From CAZUHB01 sp964620445 (lineage in GTDB: Bacteria > Planctomycetota > B15-G4 > CAYZWU01), in contig CAZUHB010000003.1 in assembly GCA_964620445.1 (NCBI GenBank), positions 159,035-223,034 on the forward strand: a stretch of 64,000 nt of DNA, read 5' to 3'. The position numbers and the translations under genes were made by a program. Every line of letters starts with the position of its first letter. The first letter of the stretch is position 1. Under the pieces are notes generated by a model, which worked only from the letters and a program-made list of their open reading frames with translations, made no database searches and was not told where the DNA came from. Below are positions 52,907 through 62,421 of this stretch, piece after piece.

Positions 52907-52959
52907 TTCCCGCGTTCGAACGGGGTTCTTTCCTTTGCTCAACGATTTAGAGAAATGCT

Positions 52960-52989
52960 TTGATATCAACACCTTTACCGGTATATAAT
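52960..52989 (+). promoter_or_regulatory. Strong sigma-70-like promoter of the M14 protease gene
   Basis: TTGATA, 18 bases, TATAAT, ending 91 bases before the ATG at 53081. Confidence 0.6.
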
Positions 52990-53080
52990 TAAGATAAGCC
53001 CATACTTATGAAGCCTTATCCTGACATTACCAGGCACCACGATTGGATTGGTCCCGTTTTTATCTGAAGGAGACCTGTTG

Positions 53081-55561
53081 ATGAAGATGCGTATGATCTT
53101 ACCCGTGATTGTATTCCTGACCTTTCTGATACCCACCGGTCTCGCAGCGAATGACGCGGAGATCTATCACCTTCTCCACGTTCAGTCCCCGTCCTTCGAA
53201 CAGGTCCGCACTATCCAGTCGTTCGGAATCGAGATCGAATTCTACGACGCCGAGATGGACCGGGTCGAGTTCGTGGCCCGCGAGTGCGATCTGCTTCCTC
53301 TCGCCACGGCGGGCATCGAGTTCGATATCGAGATCTCCGACATGGCCTCGTTTTTCGAGAAACGCCTTGCAGAGGGCGGCCCCGGCTCGCGCGACATCCC
53401 CTACGGCAGCATGGGCGGCTACCTCACGAACAGCGAGGTCCTTCAGCTTCTCGACGACTGGGCCATCCAGTATCCGAACCTGATCACCCAGAGGATGAGC
53501 ATCGGCTCCACGATCGAAGGCCGCGACATCTGGGCGGTCAAGATCTCTGACAACCCGAACCAGGACGAGAACGAACCGGAGTGCGCCTTCGACTCCCTCC
53601 TCCACGCCCGCGAGCCGGCCGGCATGATGACCCTCATCTACTTCATGCAGGAACTTCTCGAGAATTACGGCACCGATCCCGAGCTCACCTACCTTGTGGA
53701 CAACCGCGAAATTTGGTTCATCCCCGTGCAAAACCCGGACGGATACCTCTACAACCAGCAGACCAATCCGAACGGAGGCGGCATGTGGCGCAAGAACCGC
53801 CGGAACAACGGCGGCAGCTACGGCGTCGACCTGAACCGGAACTACGGTTTCAAGTGGGGATACGACAACTACGGATCGAGCCCCTATCCTTCGGATGAGA
53901 CCTACCGCGGCACCTCGGCGTTCTCGGAACCGGAAACCCAGGCGTCTCGCGATTTCACCATGGCCCATCCGATCGTGACCAATTGGAACACGCACACATA
54001 CGGCAATTACTATCTCTGCCCCTTCGGCTACGACTACGTCTATCCCTACGGCAACGACTGGACCATTTTCCAGGAGTACCTCGACGACATCTCGGCCAAC
54101 AACGGATACGCAGCCGGCGCGGCCTCATACCTGCTCTACCAGGCGAACGGTATCGCCATCGACTGGCACTATGCCGAGCGGAACATCTTTAGCCTCACGC
54201 CCGAGATCGGAAGCTCTTTCTGGCCGTCCCAGTCCTCGATCCTCCCCCTTGCCGAGGAAAACTACCCGTCCATCAAGTACTGGACCTGGGTGGCGGGCAG
54301 CTATGTCTTCCTGAACGAGTTCACCCTGGCCGACGACAACGGCGACGGGCTCTATTTTCCGGGCGAGCCTGTGAGCCTGACCCTCACCTTGCGCAACAAG
54401 GGTCTGAGCGACTCGCTCACCGATGCGATCGCCACGGTCAGCTCGAGCAGCGCACACGTCAACATCGTGAACGGAACGCACAACTTCGGCACCCTGGCCG
54501 CCTACTCCGAGGCGAACAACAACTCGAATCCCCTCATCGTCGAGGTGTCGAGCACCGTGCCCTACGGCGAGGCGATCACCCTCGACCTGGAAATCACCTT
54601 TGACGGCGCCGTGCTCACCGAGCAGCTCAGCTTCACGGCCGGCGCGCCCCAGATCTGGTTCCAGGACAATTTCGAGACCAACCAGGGCTGGACCGTTCAG
54701 AGCCAGAACATCACCTCCGGCGAGTGGGAACGCGCCGTGCCCAACTACACGTCGGGCGGCCAGGTCGCTCCGCTGAACGACAACCCGGCCGGCACCGGCA
54801 CCTATTGCTACGTGACCGAGAACGGCCCCGCTGGCGGGCAGTATTCGTCCTACGACGTGGACGGCGGCCCCACGATCCTGACCTCGCCCGTCATGGATCT
54901 CTCCGGCAGCGACGCCACGGTCAGCCTCTATGCGTGGTACTATTCGCGCGACCATAACGATGCCTTCGAGATCGACATCTCGAACAACAACGGCAGCACG
55001 TGGACCAACGTCCTCTCGACCACGGCCAACCTGAACGACTGGGAAAAGATCAGCTTCAACGTGTCCAGCTACGTCACCCCGTCGTCGCAGGTCAAGGTGA
55101 GGGTCAGTGCCCAGGATCAGCCGAACAACGACATCGTCGAGGCCGGTCTCGACGACTTCCAGGTACTGACCTACGAGTCGCCCGTGGACCTCTCCCTCTC
55201 GGCCACTCCTTATATCGGAACCACGGTCAACGTGATCGTCGATTCCCCCGCTGACGGGGGGCTCGAATATTACCTCGCCGCGGCCGAGGCCACCTACCCG
55301 GCGTTCCAGACGGCCCAGGGCCTCTACGTCCCGCTCAAGTGGGACTGGCTGGCCAACATGTCGACCACCCCGGGGAACGGCGTGTTCATCAACTTCTACG
55401 GCTATCTCGACGGTTCGGGTTATTCGGCCGCTCCGGCGATCGTGATCCCCAACAATCCCGGCCTCATCGGGATGGAGATCTTTGTCGTCGGCGCAACGCT
55501 CAACCCGACCGGCGACCGTGTGAGGCACGTCTCTGCCCCGTTGCAGGTCGTGATTCAGTAA
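53081..55561 (+). CDS. Secreted M14 carboxypeptidase with CARDB-like and shared C-terminal modules
   Basis: An 826-residue protein; ATG at 53081 after AAGGAG. Signal peptide PVIVFLTFLIPTGLA, propeptide-like region 24-110, then the M14 zinc carboxypeptidase domain (about 112-410): LLHAREPAG (His175, Glu178), NWNTHTYG (His305), catalytic Glu375 in SLTPEIG, and VDLNRNYG. Next is a CARDB-like domain (DDNGDGLYFPGEPVSLTLTL), then the jelly-roll domain (NQGWTVQSQNITSGEWER to NNDIVEAGLDDF), then a terminal domain (LYVPLKWDW, FINFYGYLDGSG). The last two modules match those of the C1A and C13 proteases at 34132-39267. Own promoter and terminator; monocistronic. Confidence 0.9.
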   Translation: MKMRMILPVIVFLTFLIPTGLAANDAEIYHLLHVQSPSFEQVRTIQSFGIEIEFYDAEMDRVEFVARECDLLPLATAGIEFDIEISDMASFFEKRLAEGGPGSRDIPYGSMGGYLTNSEVLQLLDDWAIQYPNLITQRMSIGSTIEGRDIWAVKISDNPNQDENEPECAFDSLLHAREPAGMMTLIYFMQELLENYGTDPELTYLVDNREIWFIPVQNPDGYLYNQQTNPNGGGMWRKNRRNNGGSYGVDLNRNYGFKWGYDNYGSSPYPSDETYRGTSAFSEPETQASRDFTMAHPIVTNWNTHTYGNYYLCPFGYDYVYPYGNDWTIFQEYLDDISANNGYAAGAASYLLYQANGIAIDWHYAERNIFSLTPEIGSSFWPSQSSILPLAEENYPSIKYWTWVAGSYVFLNEFTLADDNGDGLYFPGEPVSLTLTLRNKGLSDSLTDAIATVSSSSAHVNIVNGTHNFGTLAAYSEANNNSNPLIVEVSSTVPYGEAITLDLEITFDGAVLTEQLSFTAGAPQIWFQDNFETNQGWTVQSQNITSGEWERAVPNYTSGGQVAPLNDNPAGTGTYCYVTENGPAGGQYSSYDVDGGPTILTSPVMDLSGSDATVSLYAWYYSRDHNDAFEIDISNNNGSTWTNVLSTTANLNDWEKISFNVSSYVTPSSQVKVRVSAQDQPNNDIVEAGLDDFQVLTYESPVDLSLSATPYIGTTVNVIVDSPADGGLEYYLAAAEATYPAFQTAQGLYVPLKWDWLANMSTTPGNGVFINFYGYLDGSGYSAAPAIVIPNNPGLIGMEIFVVGATLNPTGDRVRHVSAPLQVVIQ

Positions 55562-55616
55562 CAACCCGACATCCTCGCCGGGGTCTTCGCGGCCCGGCGT
55601 GAACGGAAAATTGCAA

Positions 55617-55652
55617 ACAGAGGGGTGCGACGCTCGCGCCCCTCTGTTTTTC
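55617..55652 (+). terminator. Rho-independent terminator of the M14 protease gene
   Basis: A 14-bp stem with one G-T pair (ACAGAGGGGTGCGA with its complement), CGC loop, then five T residues. Confidence 0.9.
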
Positions 55653-55741
55653 TATTCCCCTGCGGGCTGTTCGAACCGGTGTCGCGGAATTAGAATGTTC
55701 CTGTTCTGTACGAAAGGAGTTTTTCTCGTAGAGGAACAGAT

Positions 55742-58270
55742 ATGGCTGCCGCGATCAAACTGGGACTGATCATTCAGTGCTTCATTCTTCTTGCGACCCT
55801 TTGCGAGTCGATCATGGCGCAGGAGAACCCGAACTCTCCGCGCCCGAAATGGTCGATCGCCGAGGGCCGGCTTCTCACGCGCTGGGCGGCTGAGGTGACG
55901 CCCGAGAAGGTCCTGCCCGAATATCCCCGCCCCCAGATGAAGCGCGCCGAATGGCGGAATCTCAACGGGCTCTGGGATCTGGCCGTTACCGGCAAGGACG
56001 ATCCCCGGCCCGAGAAATTCGACGGGGCGATCCTCGTCCCCTACCCGATCGAGTCGGCTCTCTCCGGTGTGAAAAAAAGGGTGAGCGAGAAGGACAGGAT
56101 CTGGTACCGGCGCACCTTCGGCATACCCGATTCCTGGAGCGGACAGCGCCTCTTGCTTCATTTCGGAGCGGTGGACTGGGAGGCGGCGGTGTTCGTCAAC
56201 GGCCGGGAGGCGGGCCGCCATCGGGGCGGTTACGATGCGTTCAGCTTCGACATCACCGATCTTCTGGCGGCCGGCGCGGACCAGGAACTGGTCGTGGCCG
56301 TGTGGGACCCTACCGACAAGGGCGCGCAGGCGCGGGGGAAGCAGGTCAGCGATCCGCGCGGGATCTGGTACACGCCGAGCAGCGGGATCTGGCAGACCGT
56401 GTGGATCGAGCCGGTGGCGGAGCGTTCCATCCGTTCGCTCAGGCTGACTCCCGATCTGGAGGGACAAACCGTGCGGATCGAGACGGACATCAGCGGCGAC
56501 ACTGCCGGCCTGCGCCTGGCGGCGCGGGTTGCGGCGACCCGAGCCGAAGCGCACGCCGCCCCGGGAGAAGCGCTCCTTCTGCCCGTACCGGAGGCACGGC
56601 CGTGGAGTCCCGACGATCCATACCTCTACGAACTGGTACTCACCCTCGAGGACGGGGCCGGCCGGGAGATCGACCGCGTGGACAGTTACTTCGGCATGCG
56701 GGCGATCGGTCTCGGGCAGGACGACCAGGGACGGACGCGCCTTCTGCTCAACGGAAAACCCTTTTTCCAGATCGGGCTTCTCGACCAGGGATTCTGGCCC
56801 GACGGGCTCTACACCGCCCCTACCGACGAGGCCCTGCGTTACGACATCGAGATCACCAGGGAGATGGGCTTCAACATGGCGCGCAAGCATGTCAAGGTCG
56901 AACCGGCGCGCTGGTACTACTGGTGCGACAGGCTCGGCTTGCTCGTGTGGCAGGACATGCCGAACGGGCACAACACGGCCGAGGCCGACAAGAAGCAATT
57001 CGCGCGCGAGCTGGATCGCCTCGTCAACGGGCTCTACAACCACCCATCGATCGTCATGTGGGTGCCCTTCAACGAGGGCTGGGGTCAGCACGATACGGCC
57101 GCGGCCGTGGAGAGGATCAAGCGGTCGGACGCCACGCGCCTCGTGAACAACGCCAGCGGGTGGACCGACAAGAAAGTGGGCGATGTGCACGACATCCACG
57201 CGTACCCCGGACCGCGCTCGCCTGATCCCGAACCGACGCGCGCCGCGGTGCTCGGCGAGTTCGGTGGTCTCGGTTTGCGAATCAAGGGTCACAGCTGGGA
57301 CGAGTCGGGCTGGGGGTACGATCTTCTCGAGGATCGGGAGGGTCTCCTCCGTCGATACGAGGAGGTTCTCCGGGGCGTGGCCGACTTGAGAATCGATCCC
57401 GGCCTGAGCGCGGCGGTCTACACCCAGACCACCGACGTGGAAACGGAGAGCAACGGAATGCTCAGCTACGACCGCGCGGTGATCAAGATCGATCCGGAAT
57501 CGGTCGCTCTGGCCAACCGGGGATTCGTGCCCCCGGCGATGGCGAATGAATCGGAGATGTTCATCGACGAAACCGAGGTGCGCCTCGAATGTGTGCGCCA
57601 GGGCGGTGCGATCCGCTTCACGCTCGACGGAACCGAACCGGACGAGAAGGCTTCTCTCTACGATGGACCGTTCACGCTCACCGCCACCACCACGATCAAG
57701 GCCCGCGCCTACTGGCCCGAGGGGATCGCCAGCCGGACAGCCGTTTTCACGGCGAGGCAGGTCGAGCCGCTCGCGGCCATGACAGGCGAAAGGAGCGGCG
57801 CGTCGGGTGAACCGGGAGCCGCGCGGGGTTCGGCCAGGGGGCTCGTCGCACTCTATTACGAGGGAGAATGGGAGACGCTCCCCGATTTTGCCGACCTGCC
57901 GAGGGACGGTGACGATTCGGCCGGTTTCGACGTCGGATTCGCGCCGCGCTTCGATCTCTCCTTCGCCAAGAGGAAGGAGTTCTTCGGTCTCGTGCTGCAC
58001 GGCTACATCACCGTGCGCGAAACCGGTGTGTACACCTTTTATGTCTCCTCCGACGACGGAAGCCGGCTCTTCGTTTCGGGCCGGCAGATCGTGGACAACG
58101 ACGGGCTCCACGGCGACAGGGAACGGTCGGGCCGGATCCCTCTGCAGGAAGGCAAGCATCCGATCGCACTCCATTTTTTCCAGGCCGCCGGAGGGCTGGC
58201 CCTGAAGGTGAGCTGGGCGGGCCCTTCCATGGAGAAGGCGGAGATTCCCTCTGACGCGCTTTCCTGGTAG
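55742..58270 (+). CDS. Exported GH2-family glycoside hydrolase with chitobiase-C-like and PA14 domains
   Basis: An 842-residue protein with a signal peptide (LGLIIQCFILLATLCESIMA). Domains: GH2 sugar-binding domain (residues 55-210: WYRRTFGIPD, VFVNGREAGRHRGGYDAF), immunoglobulin-like domain (210-330), TIM barrel (330-600) with acid/base Glu445 in PFNEGWGQ and nucleophile Glu506 in LGEFGGLG, a short chitobiase C-terminal-like domain (RFTLDGTEPDEKA, about 610-680), and a PA14 domain (700-842: FYVSSDDGSRLFVSGRQIVDN). Substrate not predictable; beta-galactosidase, glucuronidase or mannosidase are all GH2. It lies 45 bases before the TIM-barrel gene, so the two may be co-expressed. Confidence 0.9.
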   Translation: MAAAIKLGLIIQCFILLATLCESIMAQENPNSPRPKWSIAEGRLLTRWAAEVTPEKVLPEYPRPQMKRAEWRNLNGLWDLAVTGKDDPRPEKFDGAILVPYPIESALSGVKKRVSEKDRIWYRRTFGIPDSWSGQRLLLHFGAVDWEAAVFVNGREAGRHRGGYDAFSFDITDLLAAGADQELVVAVWDPTDKGAQARGKQVSDPRGIWYTPSSGIWQTVWIEPVAERSIRSLRLTPDLEGQTVRIETDISGDTAGLRLAARVAATRAEAHAAPGEALLLPVPEARPWSPDDPYLYELVLTLEDGAGREIDRVDSYFGMRAIGLGQDDQGRTRLLLNGKPFFQIGLLDQGFWPDGLYTAPTDEALRYDIEITREMGFNMARKHVKVEPARWYYWCDRLGLLVWQDMPNGHNTAEADKKQFARELDRLVNGLYNHPSIVMWVPFNEGWGQHDTAAAVERIKRSDATRLVNNASGWTDKKVGDVHDIHAYPGPRSPDPEPTRAAVLGEFGGLGLRIKGHSWDESGWGYDLLEDREGLLRRYEEVLRGVADLRIDPGLSAAVYTQTTDVETESNGMLSYDRAVIKIDPESVALANRGFVPPAMANESEMFIDETEVRLECVRQGGAIRFTLDGTEPDEKASLYDGPFTLTATTTIKARAYWPEGIASRTAVFTARQVEPLAAMTGERSGASGEPGAARGSARGLVALYYEGEWETLPDFADLPRDGDDSAGFDVGFAPRFDLSFAKRKEFFGLVLHGYITVRETGVYTFYVSSDDGSRLFVSGRQIVDNDGLHGDRERSGRIPLQEGKHPIALHFFQAAGGLALKVSWAGPSMEKAEIPSDALSW

Positions 58271-58315
58271 GGTTGAAATCGAAGGATGGCAAGAGGCTCA
58301 AGGGAGACATGGACC

Positions 58316-59215
58316 ATGACTGTACGATCACGCCGTGCGTTCCTCAAGGACTCGATGCGGTGCGGCGCTCTGGCGGCCGCGGCTCTGCCTTTCGGATGTG
58401 GTCTCGTGCCGGAAGCGGCGCGGCCCCCCGGATCGAGAATGAGATTCGGGCTCGTCACATACCTGTGGGGCAAGGACTGGGACCTGGCGACGCTGATCGC
58501 CAACTGCGAACGGTCGGGCGTCCTCGGCGTGGAGCTGCGCACGGCCCATGCCCATGGCGTGGAGCCTTCGCTGACCGCGGCCGAAAGGATCGAGGTGCGG
58601 CGCCGTTTTGCCGACAGCGCCGTCACCCTCGTCGGGCCGGGGAGCAACGAACGTTTCGACCACCCCGAACCGGCCGACCTGGAGCAGGCGATGGAGCGGA
58701 CGAAAGCCTTCGTCCAGCTCAGCCACGACGTGGGCGGCTCGGGCGTGAAGGTCAAGCCGGACAGCTTTCACAAGGAGGTTCCACGAGCGAAGACGATCGA
58801 GCAGATCGGCCGATCGCTCAACGAGCTCGGTGCTTTCGCGGCCGGCCTGGGCCAGGAAATCCGGCTCGAGGTTCACGGATCGTGCTGCCATCTCCCCGAC
58901 ATCGCCCAGATCATGGAAGTCGCCGATCATCCCGCGGTGGGAGTCTGCTGGAACTCGAACGCCCAGGATCTCGTCGGCGATGGTCTGGCGAAAAACTTCG
59001 GTCGCGTCAAGGAACGGTTCGGCTCCACCGCGCATATTCGCGAGCTCAACGTGGGCGACTATCCCTACCAGGAGCTGATGAACCTCTTCGTGGGGATCGA
59101 CTACGACGGGTGGATACTGCTCGAGGCCAGAACCGCCCCGCCTGACCGCGTCTGGGCGCTCATCGAGCAACGCGATCTCTGGCAGGAGATGATCGCCCGC
59201 GCCCAGGCGGTCTGA
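58316..59215 (+). CDS. Tat-exported sugar-phosphate isomerase/epimerase-like TIM barrel
   Basis: A 299-residue protein beginning RSRRAFLKDSMRCGALAAAALPFGCG, a twin-arginine signal (SRRAFLK) with a Cys that could be lipidated. The rest is a xylose-isomerase-like TIM barrel: MRFGLVTYLWG, GVLGVELRTAHAHGVEP, EIRLEVHGSCCH, HIRELNVGDY, YDGWILLEAR. The family includes isomerases, epimerases and sugar-catabolic enzymes common in Planctomycetota. The ATG at 58316 follows GGGAG. It follows the GH2 gene and may act on its sugars. Exact reaction unknown. Confidence 0.8.
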   Translation: MTVRSRRAFLKDSMRCGALAAAALPFGCGLVPEAARPPGSRMRFGLVTYLWGKDWDLATLIANCERSGVLGVELRTAHAHGVEPSLTAAERIEVRRRFADSAVTLVGPGSNERFDHPEPADLEQAMERTKAFVQLSHDVGGSGVKVKPDSFHKEVPRAKTIEQIGRSLNELGAFAAGLGQEIRLEVHGSCCHLPDIAQIMEVADHPAVGVCWNSNAQDLVGDGLAKNFGRVKERFGSTAHIRELNVGDYPYQELMNLFVGIDYDGWILLEARTAPPDRVWALIEQRDLWQEMIARAQAV

Positions 59216-59432
59216 ACCCGCCCAGGCCACCTGAACCGTGGATCGCGGATCGGATCGCTTCCGCCGAAGGAAAGTGCTCGAGAGGCTTGCGCTCGTGCTC
59301 ACCCCGACTGTCCTACGTCGCTTTACGAAAGTTTAGCGAAAAACAGCGCCCTGGAAAAAAAATCTCACCTGCTTATATATAAAATCCGATATATATATCA
59401 ACAACTCCGTTCTCCTCAGATTGGGTGGCGCC

Positions 59433-59975
59433 ATGGGTAGGCATCGTCTCGATGACAAAGTGAACAGGAAACCCTTTCCCCACTGCAAGAATCTGGACAA
59501 CCGCGGCGGCTTTACGCTGACAGAGGTGATGATCGCTTCCGTGGTCATCGGGATCGGCGTGTCGGCAGCCCTTTTTGGCATGTCGTCGAGCCTGGATTCG
59601 TCGGGCAAAAGCCAGGACATGCTCACTGCCATGTCCCTGGCCGAAAACCTGTTTCAACTCGCCCAGGGTCTCGAAATCAACGATCCCGACGGAGGAGAAG
59701 GATTCGGACCGGATCAGGGCGAGTCCTCCATCGATGACTACGACGACGTGGACGATCTGGACGGTTCCACGTTCACGCCGCCTCTCGACGCGGCCGGCGT
59801 CGAGATCGAATCCTATGCCGGATGGTCCCAGGAGGTCGACGTCTTCTGTCTCGATCTCGAATCGATGGAGAGGCTCGAAACTCCCGAGAACACCGGTCTG
59901 ATCGAGATGGAGGTCAACGTATTTCGCGGGGTAAAACGGGTAGGGTGTTTCCGAAGGGTCTGGGCGAACCGGTGA
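59433..59975 (+). CDS. Type IV pilin-like minor component (PilV/GspI-type)
   Basis: A 180-residue protein. A long leader is followed by the prepilin cleavage site before FTLTEVMIASVVIGIGVSAALFG (Glu5 kept). The C-terminal region is acidic, with a D-D-Y-D-D-V-D-D-L-D tract. It is the first of three clustered pilin-like genes, which together resemble the minor pilin set PilV, PilX/GspK and PilW/GspJ. The ATG at 59433 is preferred over TTG 59421. Confidence 0.75.
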   Translation: MGRHRLDDKVNRKPFPHCKNLDNRGGFTLTEVMIASVVIGIGVSAALFGMSSSLDSSGKSQDMLTAMSLAENLFQLAQGLEINDPDGGEGFGPDQGESSIDDYDDVDDLDGSTFTPPLDAAGVEIESYAGWSQEVDVFCLDLESMERLETPENTGLIEMEVNVFRGVKRVGCFRRVWANR

Positions 59976-59979
59976 TGGG

Positions 59980-61095
59980 ATGATGAAAAAAGGAACCAAA
60001 GAAAACGGGACGATTCTCGTGCCCTGTGTCTGCCTCCTCGGTCTCGCCAGCGTGCTCGCACTCGGGATGCTCCGCGTGGGCGGAGTGGAGACAACGATCA
60101 CGGCCAGCCTCGCCGAACGGGCCAGGGCCCGCCAAGCCGGTCTTTCAGGTATCGAGATCGCCTACAGCCGACTTTCGGAGGACCTCGAATACGAGGGCGA
60201 GGAGTGCGCGCTCTTCGAGGATTCGGGCTGCGCGGCCGACATCGCGGTGACGAGCCTGGGCGACGGCTCCTTCGAGATCACCGTCGAGGGAACGGCCGGC
60301 AGCGCCGAAAGTCTATTCTGCACCAGAGCGTCGGCCAGGCAGTCGTTCTGGGCTTATCCGCTCTACGTGGGAGACGATCTCGTGATGAGCGGCCCCGATC
60401 CTCAGATCTTGAGCGACTGTTACGTGGACGGAATCGTCTGGGCCAAGTGCGGCGGCTGTCTCGCCGGCGACCTGTTCCTTCCCGGCGAAAGGGACGTCCA
60501 GTACAACTACGAGGGAGAGCCGGTATCGATCGACGGGTACAGCATTCCCACCATCGGCGGAGAGGTCCACACGAATGTCTCTCCAATGGTGTTTCCCGAA
60601 ACAGCGCTCGACGATTTCAGAGCCATGGCCGAGGAGGTGGGCCATTACTACACGGGAAACACCAGGTTCAACAACGAGTCGATGGAGGGTGTTGTTTTCG
60701 TGGAAAACTGCAACAACCTCATCATCAAGAACGATGTGACGATCTCGGGCGTCCTCGTGTGCCAGGACGTATCCAAGATCCACATCCAGAAAGGTCATTT
60801 CCGTGTCAGCTGTGACAACACGCTCGTTGCCTACACGGCGATCCTCGCCCCGGGGGCATTGTTGCACGTCAACCCGAACGCCAATATCGACACGTACGGA
60901 CTGGTGCTGGTGGACTCGTCGAAGTTCCACGGGAACGGCTCATTCACGGGTCCTCTTATCATCGGCGGGGACCTGAATACGTATCCCCACTCGGTACTCT
61001 GTTGCCAGTGTCCCCTGTACATGAGCGAGTACATCTACGACGGCCTGGTCTGGGATCGCTACGACATCGTGGAAATCGCGTACGAAGAATTGTGA
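59980..61095 (+). CDS. PilX-like pilus assembly protein
   Basis: A 371-residue protein with one N-terminal hydrophobic helix (TILVPCVCLLGLASVLALGML). It lacks the usual GFTLxE, as in PilX/GspK-like proteins. The remainder is beta-rich and Cys-rich; repeated strands (NLIIKNDVTISGVLVCQD, IHIQKGHFRVSC, GLVLVDSSKFHGNGSFTGPLIIGG) suggest a right-handed beta-helix or bactofilin-like cap domain. It begins 4 bases after the preceding pilin and is followed 5 bases later by the third, so it is an operon. Confidence 0.6.
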   Translation: MMKKGTKENGTILVPCVCLLGLASVLALGMLRVGGVETTITASLAERARARQAGLSGIEIAYSRLSEDLEYEGEECALFEDSGCAADIAVTSLGDGSFEITVEGTAGSAESLFCTRASARQSFWAYPLYVGDDLVMSGPDPQILSDCYVDGIVWAKCGGCLAGDLFLPGERDVQYNYEGEPVSIDGYSIPTIGGEVHTNVSPMVFPETALDDFRAMAEEVGHYYTGNTRFNNESMEGVVFVENCNNLIIKNDVTISGVLVCQDVSKIHIQKGHFRVSCDNTLVAYTAILAPGALLHVNPNANIDTYGLVLVDSSKFHGNGSFTGPLIIGGDLNTYPHSVLCCQCPLYMSEYIYDGLVWDRYDIVEIAYEEL

Positions 61096-61100
61096 ACGCC

Positions 61101-62219
61101 ATGGAAAGAAAAACGATTTTACGGCGGATGGAGAGATCGGGCGAAAGGGGTATGACCTTGCTCGAGGTGCTCCTGGCCAGCTCCTTGAGCGCCCTCCTGC
61201 TGATGGCACTCTCCGTGTCGTCCGGCGTGGCAGTCGAATTCTATTCGAACAGCGCGGACGGCCAGGATCTGAATCTATCCCACAACCTCGCCATGGGCCG
61301 CATCACGAAGGCGATCGGCTCGTCGTCGTCGGTGGAAATCGAATCGGCCACGTCACTCCTCTGCGCCTATCCCGACGGCGGCACCGAACAGTACGTCTGG
61401 TCAGGAGCCGCGGGGGATCCCCTCTGGCTCTCCAAGGATGGCGAAGGCGCCAACGAACTCGTCGATGGGGTTGTCGAACTCGAGTTCACGGCCAACATGG
61501 CCGCCGGTTACGAGGAGTCGGTGAACGTGGAGAACCGTGACCTCCTCACCTTCGATGACTTCGGTGCAGATCCTCAGGAGTGGGAAGACCTCGTCCTCGA
61601 CGGATCGAACCAGCATGGACTCTGTTTCATCTATTCCTCCCCCGAGCAGGTGGAGAGGATCTTGCTCACGACGCTGCTCGTTCGCATCGGCCGGACCGAG
61701 GAACAGTCAGGCAATCTGTCGATCGCGCTGATGGAAGGATTCAGCGAGGAGGATCCGCGGCCCTGGGGCTCGGTTCTGGCCAGCCATCTGGTCGAGAGTT
61801 TCGAGATCCCCGACGCGGCTTTTCCAGGAGAAGAAATGTTCATCGACTGGATGTCCATCAGTCTGCCGGAGACGTTCTTGATCCAGCCCAATCGATATTA
61901 CTGTCTTCTGTTCACGTCCGACTCCGGTGATGAAACAGCCTACCTGAGGGTGGCGAGCATCCTGTCCGGAAACGGTCCGGACAACGGCATGGCCTACGTG
62001 GGCACGCAGAATGGCGGCCAGACCTGGGATCCGGCTCCGGGAAGCGGTGACTACGCGGACAAGGATGTCCCCATCGATCTCGATGGAACCGCCTACATCA
62101 ATGTCCGGACACCGATCGAGTATAACGAGTCGGTCGATGTGGAGCTGAGCCTCGTGCTCGGGAACCGAGCCGCCTCCGGTTCGCAACGCGCCTCGGTGCG
62201 GGGCGGCGGCGAACGATAG
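61101..62219 (+). CDS. PilW-like minor pilin, enlarged
   Basis: A 372-residue protein with prepilin signature GMTLLEVLLASSLSALLLMALS (Glu5 kept) after a charged leader. The large C-terminal domain (230 residues beyond the usual pilin size) contains a jelly-roll-like stretch ending in SGNGPDNGMAYVGTQNGGQ and a final VDVELSLVLGNR. The ATG at 61101 is used; a GTG at 61092 is possible. Probably co-transcribed with the two preceding genes. Confidence 0.65.
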   Translation: MERKTILRRMERSGERGMTLLEVLLASSLSALLLMALSVSSGVAVEFYSNSADGQDLNLSHNLAMGRITKAIGSSSSVEIESATSLLCAYPDGGTEQYVWSGAAGDPLWLSKDGEGANELVDGVVELEFTANMAAGYEESVNVENRDLLTFDDFGADPQEWEDLVLDGSNQHGLCFIYSSPEQVERILLTTLLVRIGRTEEQSGNLSIALMEGFSEEDPRPWGSVLASHLVESFEIPDAAFPGEEMFIDWMSISLPETFLIQPNRYYCLLFTSDSGDETAYLRVASILSGNGPDNGMAYVGTQNGGQTWDPAPGSGDYADKDVPIDLDGTAYINVRTPIEYNESVDVELSLVLGNRAASGSQRASVRGGGER

Positions 62220-62320
62220 GCTCTTCTTTACGACCCGGCCGGACCGAGACATTAATGACTTACTGAACACGAGTTAGCTCTCGCATTCGATTCGCTCCTT
62301 CCCGCCCGGCGTCCCACCCC

Positions 62321-62349
62321 TTGATTTTAACTCTCGGCGCGGTTATGAT
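62321..62349 (+). promoter_or_regulatory. Sigma-70-like promoter of the GNAT gene
   Basis: TTGATT, 17 bases, TATGAT, followed by an AT-rich leader of 72 bases before the ATG at 62422. Confidence 0.5.
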
Positions 62350-62421
62350 ATATGTATAAATACTTACGGTATTTTTACGTATCTGTCGCTCCATTCCGGA
62401 GCAGCAGGGAAGGGAGCAACC

